NCBI GenBank assembly: GCA_944393665.1
Contig: CALYAX010000006.1
Span: forward strand, 19,976-83,975
From: an uncultured Alphaproteobacteria bacterium
GTDB taxonomy: Bacteria; Pseudomonadota; Alphaproteobacteria; RF32; CAG-239
Reading direction: 5' to 3'
Length of the DNA stretch: 64,000 nt
In this document: in pieces, positions 56,770 to 64,000 of the stretch
Layout: every line of letters begins with the position of its first letter
How positions within the stretch are numbered: the stretch's first letter is position 1
The notes under the pieces: model-generated
What the model saw: only the letters and a program-made list of their open reading frames with translations
What the model was told of the DNA's origin: nothing
Databases searched by the model: none
Program-made: the position numbers and the translations under genes

Positions 56770-58953
56770 ATGGCGATTTCTTTATTCGGAACTTCTTTAT
56801 CGGGCATGAAAACGGCACAGGCGCAGCTTGACCTGATCGGCCGCAATATTGCCAATGTTGACACTCCGGGATACACCCGCAAATCGGCGCAGCAGATTAA
56901 CCAGGTTCTGGCCGGTTCCAGCGTGGGCGTCAAAATGGGCAATGTGACCCGCCAGGTTGACGAAGGCCTGCTGAAAAGCTATCTGGCCTCCAATTCCCTG
57001 GCGAACAATCTGTCGGCAAAAAACACCTATTTGAGCAAAACAGAAACCCTGCTGGGCACCCCAACCGGAAATAATTCGATTTCGGCCAATGTAGCGTCAT
57101 TGCAGGCGGCATTTGATACTTTTGCCAATGACGTGACCTCCCCGTCAAGCCGTTACAGCCTGCTGAACAATGCCCAGACGGTAACAGCACGCCTAAATTC
57201 TATTTCCACGGAAATTCAGAAACTGCGCGGCGATGCCGATGTGCAGATCAGCGGCAGCGTTGATGAAATAAACTCGCTCCTTGATGATTTGGACCGCCTC
57301 AATGATGAAATTGTCAAATATAAACTGATGGGCTATGACGGAGCCGCTGATCTGGAAGACCAGCGCGACCAGGCTTTGCGGGATCTCAGCGCCAAGATTG
57401 ATATTTCCTATTTCAAACGGGAAACCGGCGAGGTGGTGATTCAGACTAAAGGCGGTGTTACCCTCCTGGATGCCGAACCGCATAAACTCAGCCACAGCGC
57501 AATTGCCCAGGCCAGCCCCACGGTTGATTATGCCGGCGGCAGCATCGGCGGCATTTATGTGGACGGCAAAGACATCACCGGACAGATTAAGGACGGCGAG
57601 CTCAAGGGGCTGATTGAGGTCCGTGACGAAATCCTGCCGTCGCTGCAATCACAGCTGGATGAACTGGCCGGATCATTGAAAGATACCATCAACCAGATGC
57701 ACAATCAGGGAACGGCCTTTCCCAACACCCCGGATATGCTGACCGGAACCCGCACTTTTATTAACGGCGGCGTCAACCAGAATATTCAGATTGAAGGCGG
57801 CGATGTCCGGTTCACGATTTTTGACAAAGACGGCAAACAGGTCGCAACAACGACGCTTGTCGGCGAGCTTGGCTTTAACAACGGCTCGGTTGCCGATATG
57901 GCACAGGAAATTCAGGACTGGCTGCAATCCGCCGGAGGTCCCAACCTGCCGCAGGCCAGAGCCTATGTCAATGCTGACGGCAAGCTGGTTATTGACACCG
58001 GAGACAGCGATTACGGATTTTCTATCCGCGATGAAGCCAACTCAACGCCGGGGTCTGCCCAACAGGATGTTAAAATCAGTTTTGATGCCAACGGCAACGG
58101 GGTTTATGACCGCAGCTTTGAAGGCTTTTCTAATTTCTTCGGCATGAATGACTTCTTTGTTTCCAGCGGCAGCGAATCGGTTTATGATTCCAAGGTTATG
58201 GGCCTGAATGCTAACCTGGGCCTGCGGGACATGACGACTTGGAGCTTTTCGGATTCCACCAAGGGTCTGAATTTTGGCACGATTACCATCAGCCCCAATG
58301 ACAGCTTGCAGGATATTGTCAACTCGATTAACAATAACCCCAATCTGAACGGCAGCGTCCGCGCTTCTCTGGTGCCCAACGGCAGCGGCTATATGCTGCG
58401 GATTTCCAGTATGTCGGGCGAACAGCTGGAGATTAGCGAAAACGTGGCACCGGGAGCAGCTCCTTCCAACCTGATTGACAAGCTCGGCCTGGTTCCCTCT
58501 CACGCCAACACGGCACAAACCATCGATGTGCGCGAAGACCTTAAGACGGCACCGGAATTAATTGCCGGCGGCTCGCCGCAATTCAACCAGTCGACCGGGG
58601 AATATGTAATGTCTCCCGCGGCCAATGACATTGCCAATCAGATGGCTAAGGCCTTTACCCAGTCGATTGACTTTAAACAATCGGGTACAATTGCCCAAAC
58701 CCAGACAACGCTGGCCAATTATGCTTCAACCTTTGTGGGCAATATTGCCAGCCAGGTCAGTACCTCGGGAGAATCTTTGACCTATCAGCAGGAGCTGACG
58801 AATTCCATTTCGCTGAAAGAAGCCAAAATCAGCGGTGTGGATATTGATGAGGAACTGGGGCAGATGATTATTTTCCAGCAGACCTACGCAGCCTGCGCTC
58901 AGGCGTTTACCGCCAACAAAGAGCTGCTCGACATGCTGCTGAATCTTGTATAA
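56770..58953 (+). CDS. flgK: Hook-associated protein FlgK
   Basis: The 727-residue protein starts AISLFGTSLSGMKTAQAQLD with LIGRNIANVDTPGYTRKSAQ, the typical HAP1 N-terminus, and ends with NSISLKEAKISGVDIDEELG and MIIFQQTYAACAQAFTANKE, the helical C-terminus. These coil together as the D0 domain. FlgK joins hook to filament. It is longer than E. coli FlgK (547), with extra material in the middle domain (about 320-560). GGAGGATT precedes the ATG. Confidence 0.96.
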   Translation: MAISLFGTSLSGMKTAQAQLDLIGRNIANVDTPGYTRKSAQQINQVLAGSSVGVKMGNVTRQVDEGLLKSYLASNSLANNLSAKNTYLSKTETLLGTPTGNNSISANVASLQAAFDTFANDVTSPSSRYSLLNNAQTVTARLNSISTEIQKLRGDADVQISGSVDEINSLLDDLDRLNDEIVKYKLMGYDGAADLEDQRDQALRDLSAKIDISYFKRETGEVVIQTKGGVTLLDAEPHKLSHSAIAQASPTVDYAGGSIGGIYVDGKDITGQIKDGELKGLIEVRDEILPSLQSQLDELAGSLKDTINQMHNQGTAFPNTPDMLTGTRTFINGGVNQNIQIEGGDVRFTIFDKDGKQVATTTLVGELGFNNGSVADMAQEIQDWLQSAGGPNLPQARAYVNADGKLVIDTGDSDYGFSIRDEANSTPGSAQQDVKISFDANGNGVYDRSFEGFSNFFGMNDFFVSSGSESVYDSKVMGLNANLGLRDMTTWSFSDSTKGLNFGTITISPNDSLQDIVNSINNNPNLNGSVRASLVPNGSGYMLRISSMSGEQLEISENVAPGAAPSNLIDKLGLVPSHANTAQTIDVREDLKTAPELIAGGSPQFNQSTGEYVMSPAANDIANQMAKAFTQSIDFKQSGTIAQTQTTLANYASTFVGNIASQVSTSGESLTYQQELTNSISLKEAKISGVDIDEELGQMIIFQQTYAACAQAFTANKELLDMLLNLV

Positions 58954-58966
58954 AAGGAGATGAACC

Positions 58967-60880
58967 ATGGTTAGAATACCTACTTATGCCAGTTATATGA
59001 GCATGATGAATCAGACGCTTTCGACCAAAGCCAATCTGGATTTATACGCTTTTCAGGCGACAACCGGACTGAAATCTCCCAATTATTCCGGCTATGGAAT
59101 CAGCGCTTTCAGCATTGTTAATATGGAAGCCTCACAGAAAGTCGTCAGCAATTTTATGGAAAACAACAAGATCCTCGAAACGGATCTTAAAGCCATGAAC
59201 ACGGCCATGAAATCGATTGATACGGCCGTCAAAGACCTGAAGTCAATGCTGACTTCCTTCAGCGGCATGGATTTGGACAAGCTGACTCCGGATTATACCG
59301 GCGGCGAGCTGACATTTACCAGTAATGATGACGTTTATGAAGGCAAGACCATTACCATTAACGGAACGCAATATACCTTTGCCGATAACGGCAACGGCAA
59401 TAATATTGATTTGTCGGGACTGACCCCGGGGAGCGCCACTTACGGCGAAGATGTCATGTCTGCGCTGCAGGCCAAGGTCGGCGCCGCCAACCCGGACATT
59501 ACCTTTGAAGGCAACAAGGCGACTTTTCCGCTGTATACCATTGACGGAAGCTCTTCGGTCCTGAACGCCGAAGGCGTCGAAACCGGCGAAGCCCATACCA
59601 TGACAACCGAACAGTATGAGACCATGAAAAGCCTGCAGACAACAGCTTTTGCGGCGATGCGGACACTGGTTGATGCCCTGAACACCCAAACCAGCGGCAA
59701 ATATCTGTTTGGCGGCGGAAATGCGGCTAATGCACCGATTGATTTTCCGTTCAGTTCTCTGGATGAATTTCAGGCCTATTATGACGGTATTAATATCAAA
59801 TATCCGTCCAACAGCAGCGCCAACTTATCTAACCGTACGGTAACTGCCAAAGAAACCGGCGCCCTGACAATTACCGGCACCGGGGACAATACCGGAGAAA
59901 TTACGGCGGCCAACGCGGGCGGTTTTCTCAAGGAAGCCATTACCGCCAATGCCTCGACGACCGGAGATTTAAGTTTTGACAAAGACAAAAATACCATCAA
60001 GGCCACCGAATATGGCGCCTTTAATACCTTAAAGCCCGGTGATACTCTGGTTTTGGGGAATACGGCCGGCAACAACGGAGCCTATATCATCAAGTCAGTT
60101 TCTGAAGACGGCAAAACAATCACCCTGGAAGAGAGCACACCGGTTAAGACTGATGAAACGGTTGTTGACGGCGGCGGAGTCAAATTCAGCACCTCTTATC
60201 CGGTCGGCTCGGTCATCAATATGGACGGCTTTGGCAATAATATTGCCCCACAAGTTCAGGTTACCGGTATCAGCGATGACGGCACAACCCTGTATGTGAC
60301 CGGCGATCCGTCCCGGCTGCCGGCGGGCGGCGTGACGGTTCCGGCCTCCTCGGACTGGAGCATGAGTTCCGTTTCGTATTACCAGGGCGGAAACCTGACT
60401 TCTGAGACCAGAGTTTCCACCAACCAGAGTATTGTCAACGACGTGACCGGCAATAACCCGGCGTTTGAAAAACTGTTCCGGGCTTTGGGAGCGATTGCGC
60501 AGGGAAATCTGGTGGATACCCGTAATCCGGCAGATGATTTTGAAGGAACAATTGACAGCAACAATCCGGTGGAACAGATTGAACTGGCGATGCAGCAGCT
60601 GCTTGACGCTATTGACAGCAACGGCTGCCCCAGCACCGGAAATAACGGCGACCTGGCTGCCGTCAGCGCCAAAATCAATGCCAATACCGTTGTTTTGAAC
60701 TCGGTTACAACCAATTTAACACAAGTCAGCAATGATTTGACAACCAGCGTCGACTCCTTAAAAAATGTTGACCAGACGGAAGCCACAATCAAAGCGCTGA
60801 TGGCGTTGAATAACCTTAATGCTTCGTACTCGGTGCTGCAAAATGTCATGAGTACGTCATTACTGAATTATTTGAAATAA
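58967..60880 (+). CDS. flgL: Hook-filament junction protein FlgL, enlarged
   Basis: The N-terminus (VRIPTYASYMSMMNQTLSTK) and the C-terminus (ALMALNNLNASYSVLQNVMS) have the flagellin-like helical ends of FlgL, the junction between FlgK and filament. At 637 residues it is about twice the E. coli length of 317. The extra part (about 110-520) is Gly/Thr/Asn-rich, strand-like, and includes ETGALTITGTGDNTGEITA and IIKSVSEDGKTITLEESTPV, similar to beta-domain inserts of surface proteins. The added domain would be displayed at the hook-filament joint. No flagellin gene is in the window. Confidence 0.88.
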   Translation: MVRIPTYASYMSMMNQTLSTKANLDLYAFQATTGLKSPNYSGYGISAFSIVNMEASQKVVSNFMENNKILETDLKAMNTAMKSIDTAVKDLKSMLTSFSGMDLDKLTPDYTGGELTFTSNDDVYEGKTITINGTQYTFADNGNGNNIDLSGLTPGSATYGEDVMSALQAKVGAANPDITFEGNKATFPLYTIDGSSSVLNAEGVETGEAHTMTTEQYETMKSLQTTAFAAMRTLVDALNTQTSGKYLFGGGNAANAPIDFPFSSLDEFQAYYDGINIKYPSNSSANLSNRTVTAKETGALTITGTGDNTGEITAANAGGFLKEAITANASTTGDLSFDKDKNTIKATEYGAFNTLKPGDTLVLGNTAGNNGAYIIKSVSEDGKTITLEESTPVKTDETVVDGGGVKFSTSYPVGSVINMDGFGNNIAPQVQVTGISDDGTTLYVTGDPSRLPAGGVTVPASSDWSMSSVSYYQGGNLTSETRVSTNQSIVNDVTGNNPAFEKLFRALGAIAQGNLVDTRNPADDFEGTIDSNNPVEQIELAMQQLLDAIDSNGCPSTGNNGDLAAVSAKINANTVVLNSVTTNLTQVSNDLTTSVDSLKNVDQTEATIKALMALNNLNASYSVLQNVMSTSLLNYLK

Positions 60881-61114
60881 ACCAGAAGGAAAAGACGCCA
60901 GGAGGCGGCAGGCTCTTCCAGAAAAGAGGACCTAAAAAGCAGAAAGCTGAAAATTATTCCAGAAACGAATAATTTAACCAGGCAGGAAGCCCAACGGTTT
61001 CAGAAGCAAACCGCCGAAAACAGAAAGTTTTCAAGCCAGAAGGCCCCGGGCCGCAGAACCGGCCGCCGTTTTCAAGAATGAAACGTTTTTTCCAGAACGG
61101 AATCCTGATACAAA

Positions 61115-61145
61115 AAATCCCCGGATAAACCCGGGGATTTTTTTA
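61115..61145. terminator. Terminator between flgL and Cys-rich gene D
   Basis: AAATCCCCGG and CCGGGGATTT form a 10-bp stem followed by TTTTATT, and A-rich sequence lies to the left. It can end both convergent transcripts. The region 60890-61110 before it has no gene. Confidence 0.9.
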
Positions 61146-61180
61146 TTCTGCGCCGGTATACCTCCCGGTCGCTGCGGGGT

Positions 61181-64000
61181 TTAGGGTTCTCTTCGGACGT
61201 GATTGCCTGAGGAATCCACACAGACCGAACACCACTGACCGCTTTTCGTGTAAGAACTATAACAACGGGGCTCCGAACCCGGCAAAGATGTCGAATTACA
61301 TATACAGTATTCTTTGGGGTAATATTTGGTTCCGTTAAAGTTACAATACTTTACTCCGCTTTTCATAACCAGCGTGGTTGATCCGAAATCATTACACTTG
61401 AATTTATAATGGCTGTCAGAATTATCTTTTAGAGCGTGGCCATACCGATAACAGTAAGGCTTGCCAAAAGAGGAAATTTCCGCTTCGCTCGCCAGAACCA
61501 GCGAACCGATTTCAGCGCAGGTTCTGCTTTCCGGATAACCTTCAGGGCACTTGCAGCTCTTGCAAAGCTGCAGATTCTTTTTGCCGGTGGTGTTGGAAAG
61601 AACTTGCTGCGTGGTACAGTTTCCGGTGGAGGTATCAAGAACCCAGTCAACGCTTCCGGCATCGGTTTTGGCAGTTTTGCATTTATCGGCATCATACGGA
61701 TAAACGGATTTATTAATTACGCAGCGGTAATAAATTTTGCCGCAGCCCTTGTCCAGCAAGTCAAAATTATCCCGGTGTCCGCAGGTTTGAGCAATAAAAT
61801 TACGCAATCCGGAATCATTATATTTAGTAATATCCGTAATATAAGACTGTTCCTGCCATCCATCTCCCTGCTCGGAAGCTGTCAGATCATCAGGTTCGCA
61901 TTTGCAATCTTCGGGCGAATCGCGGTAAAGTTTGGTGACAACGCCGTTTTCATCAACCTGCAGACAAGGTTTGGCAGTGGACTGGACCTCATAACGGTCT
62001 TTATCCGTGCCGTTAGAACGCTTGCAATCCTTATACAGATAAACTTTAGGATCGCAGGTACATTTTTTGTAGTATTTTGTTCCGCCGCTGGTGGTGGCAC
62101 AATATTCTGTTGCGGAGAGGGTGTAACCGGCGGATGTATAATCTGCGGTCGTAAAGGTCTCTGACGGATAATTCGTGCTTTTCAGCGTAAAACTATTTGA
62201 ATAGTTCTCTACTCCTGCCGCACAACTGAAACCATAACCGGCCAAACAGCGGCAGGTCTTATAATAATTGGTCATCTTGGGATTAATCCCGTTGTCGCCG
62301 TTGGAAATTTTTTCAACGCAAGTATCGGTATCGCCGTTTTCCGGTTTGGTGACGCCGGTATTGGCACCGTTAGCATCCGTGTTGCAGCTTTCGCGATAAA
62401 CGTCACGGTCACATGAGCATTTACGATAAGTGGTTTTATCTACCGCACCATCGGCAATTTTACAGAAATCGGTCGCAGAACCGGTGGTTTTACCGTCGTC
62501 ACAGGCCAAATCATAATATTTTCCGCATTCGCAGGAGGTATATTTGGGCTCAGCCTCACTGCCGTCTTCATTAATGGCAATGCAGATCTTGGTTGAATCC
62601 GCCGGGGCAGACATTCCGGGGTTGGCAGGATCCAGATCACAAGTCAGCGAATATTTGCTTTCACAAGTGCAGGACTTATAGAGTTTGGTCCCGCTTCCGG
62701 GAATTTTTTCACAATAATCGGAATCATTTCCAATCTGGCCGTTGCCTTTGCATGTCTGGGTATAACCCGCGGCACAATCGCAGGATTCATAAAGGACGCT
62801 GCCTTCTTCATAGCCGTATTCACTTCCCTCTTTATAGGTGCGCGGCGTACAGGATTTGGAACTGGCCGGGATTACCCCCTGGTTTCCGGAGGCACTGGCG
62901 GTACATTCATAGCGGAACCGGAATTCATCGCAGGTACAGCTCCGGTAAACCGTGGTTCCGGAAGAGCCGTTTTCAAGCTGCGGGGTGCAGGCGGTTCCTT
63001 TGGTATTATTTTTGCCGGGACAGGGAATCCAGGTTGAAGGACATTTACATTCCTTATACAGGCGGTTGCCTTTGTCATCGGTACAGAAATCATCACCAAG
63101 GTTAGACTGGTCGAATCCCATGCAGGTATATTGGTATCCGTTGACCCGGCACTGGTCGGTATCTTCGCACTCAGCATATTTTATAATGTCTACCGTATTT
63201 CCGGAAGCATCGACAGTGCTGTCGACACAACTGCCGCCAATTCCTTTTTGCGAGCTGGTGCAAACCTTGTAATTTTTCTTTTGCTCATAACTGCAGGCAT
63301 TGCTGACCGCGCATTCGGCATAAACCGTGCCATTTGAATCGGTGCAGCTGGCAGTGCCGTCTTTTCCGCCGTTGGGGCAGCTCTTATAATTCGTGGGGCA
63401 TTTGCACTTGTACATAATCTTTTTGTCGCTATTGACGCAGGGATCATATTTTTCCTGATTACTGTCACAGGCTTCCTGATGTTCGCTGGTACAGGTATTG
63501 CTAGGAGCCACGCATTTTGAATAATATTCCTTGCCGTCCAGTTTGCAGGACGCGCCCTCGCCGACTTTTTCCTCATCATAACAAAGTTTGTCGTATCCCT
63601 GGCTGCAGGTGCAATACTGGAAATAAGTGATGCCGTTCTTCAAACAGGGATTAACACCTACCTGAAATTCGCCCTGGCAGGTTTTGGACTCACCGTGGAC
63701 ACATTCCGAAGGATCACCGCAGCTTTGGTAATAATATTTACCATTCAGGATACAGGGCTCGCCTTTGCCGGTTTTGCCGTCCGCACAAAGATTATAGCCG
63801 TCGGGACATTTGCAGCTTTTGTATCCGCCGATATTGCCGAGGTTGTCCTGGCAGGGATCAATACCAATCAGAGGCGACTGGCACTTCTGCGTATGCTGCC
63901 AGGTGCATTCGGTTACCGAACACTGATAATATTTGCCGCCGCAGCCGTTGGGTTTGGTAACGCCGGTCGGCTGTTTGCCGCCGGGGCAGCCGTAATAATT
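61181..64000 (-). CDS. Giant Cys-rich repeat protein D, N-terminus outside window
   Basis: The frame is open across the right window edge, so the start is not seen; the visible 939 residues contain repeats of roughly 40-55 residues of the form YKSCTCxxGYxxxC, a Gly-containing linker, CxxxG-YYxxC. Examples are YQSCGDPSEC, YFQYCTCSQGYDKLCYDEEK and YRKCSCDRDVYRESC. Such modules, with six or more Cys each, look like small disulfide-knot domains repeated many times, as in surface adhesins or protective proteins. No catalytic residues are visible. The C-terminus ends SGQWCSVCVDSSGNHVRREP. It flanks the flagellar operon on the side opposite to proteins B and C, and reads toward it. Confidence 0.75.
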   Translation of the reverse strand, partial: NYYGCPGGKQPTGVTKPNGCGGKYYQCSVTECTWQHTQKCQSPLIGIDPCQDNLGNIGGYKSCKCPDGYNLCADGKTGKGEPCILNGKYYYQSCGDPSECVHGESKTCQGEFQVGVNPCLKNGITYFQYCTCSQGYDKLCYDEEKVGEGASCKLDGKEYYSKCVAPSNTCTSEHQEACDSNQEKYDPCVNSDKKIMYKCKCPTNYKSCPNGGKDGTASCTDSNGTVYAECAVSNACSYEQKKNYKVCTSSQKGIGGSCVDSTVDASGNTVDIIKYAECEDTDQCRVNGYQYTCMGFDQSNLGDDFCTDDKGNRLYKECKCPSTWIPCPGKNNTKGTACTPQLENGSSGTTVYRSCTCDEFRFRYECTASASGNQGVIPASSKSCTPRTYKEGSEYGYEEGSVLYESCDCAAGYTQTCKGNGQIGNDSDYCEKIPGSGTKLYKSCTCESKYSLTCDLDPANPGMSAPADSTKICIAINEDGSEAEPKYTSCECGKYYDLACDDGKTTGSATDFCKIADGAVDKTTYRKCSCDRDVYRESCNTDANGANTGVTKPENGDTDTCVEKISNGDNGINPKMTNYYKTCRCLAGYGFSCAAGVENYSNSFTLKSTNYPSETFTTADYTSAGYTLSATEYCATTSGGTKYYKKCTCDPKVYLYKDCKRSNGTDKDRYEVQSTAKPCLQVDENGVVTKLYRDSPEDCKCEPDDLTASEQGDGWQEQSYITDITKYNDSGLRNFIAQTCGHRDNFDLLDKGCGKIYYRCVINKSVYPYDADKCKTAKTDAGSVDWVLDTSTGNCTTQQVLSNTTGKKNLQLCKSCKCPEGYPESRTCAEIGSLVLASEAEISSFGKPYCYRYGHALKDNSDSHYKFKCNDFGSTTLVMKSGVKYCNFNGTKYYPKEYCICNSTSLPGSEPRCYSSYTKSGQWCSVCVDSSGNHVRREP

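Overview
The window looks like a chromosome segment of a Gram-negative alphaproteobacterium, most like the uncultured Rhodospirillales-like lineages known from animal guts (inference). The lineage signs are the cell-cycle regulators CtrA and ChpT, a DUF3768 gene, the hpnCDE squalene genes, PraR/PhrR-type XRE regulators, a CheL/FlgJ rod-binding protein and a meso-diaminopimelate-type MurE.

Region 1 (1 to about 14,560) is AT-rich and accessory. It holds a truncated HUH Rep-like endonuclease, a serine recombinase, a DUF3768 gene behind a leader peptide and attenuator-like terminator, a HEPN-like protein, small membrane and secreted proteins with an XRE regulator, and a tightly coupled two-gene unit whose first product has a PLD-like C-terminus. 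It then turns into a run of detoxification or resistance-type cargo (P-loop kinase, two GNATs of which one is AAC(6')-like, a methyltransferase, MarR plus nitroreductase, a lipoprotein class D beta-lactamase). Four copies of one double-hairpin repeat (9351, 10580, 11337, 12370) lie between these cargo blocks. This is probably a genomic island whose left end lies outside the window.

Region 2 (14,700 to 26,900) has core-like composition: two YbaK-family deacylases, two glycosyltransferases, purN, a membrane-anchored Nudix protein, a frameshifted alkD, a dinJ-yafQ toxin-antitoxin pair and sodB. A structured, terminator-ended RNA at 24482-24777 precedes a protein with two HTH-like ends and a PraR-type regulator.

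Region 3 (27,100 to 34,750) carries fliJ-fliI, ctrA, two Cys-rich secreted proteins, and a chpT-response regulator-cheR operon. Region 4 (34,890 to 40,230) is trmFO-hpnC-hpnD-hpnE plus an amino-acid permease. Region 5 (40,235 to 42,280) has a 1.3 kb gene-free stretch with a 91-bp duplication and two further structured RNAs, one containing an H-type pseudoknot, in front of a second PraR-type regulator. Region 6 (42,290 to 50,200) has ackA, a lipoprotein, a secreted protein, an ABC-F ATPase, an MFS transporter and murE.

Region 7 (50,200 to 64,000) contains the flagellar operon flgI-flgJ-flgN-like-flgK-flgL, flanked on both sides by very large Cys-rich repeat proteins on the opposite strand. The most interesting signal is that three dispersed Cys-rich secretory genes (29905, 52010 and 54638) share an N-terminal signature and nearly the same promoter and 5' leader (TTGACY, 17-bp spacer, TATTCT-like box, then a TTCCGG element and GGAGAAC). 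They therefore look like one co-regulated surface-protein family placed beside ctrA and flagellar genes.
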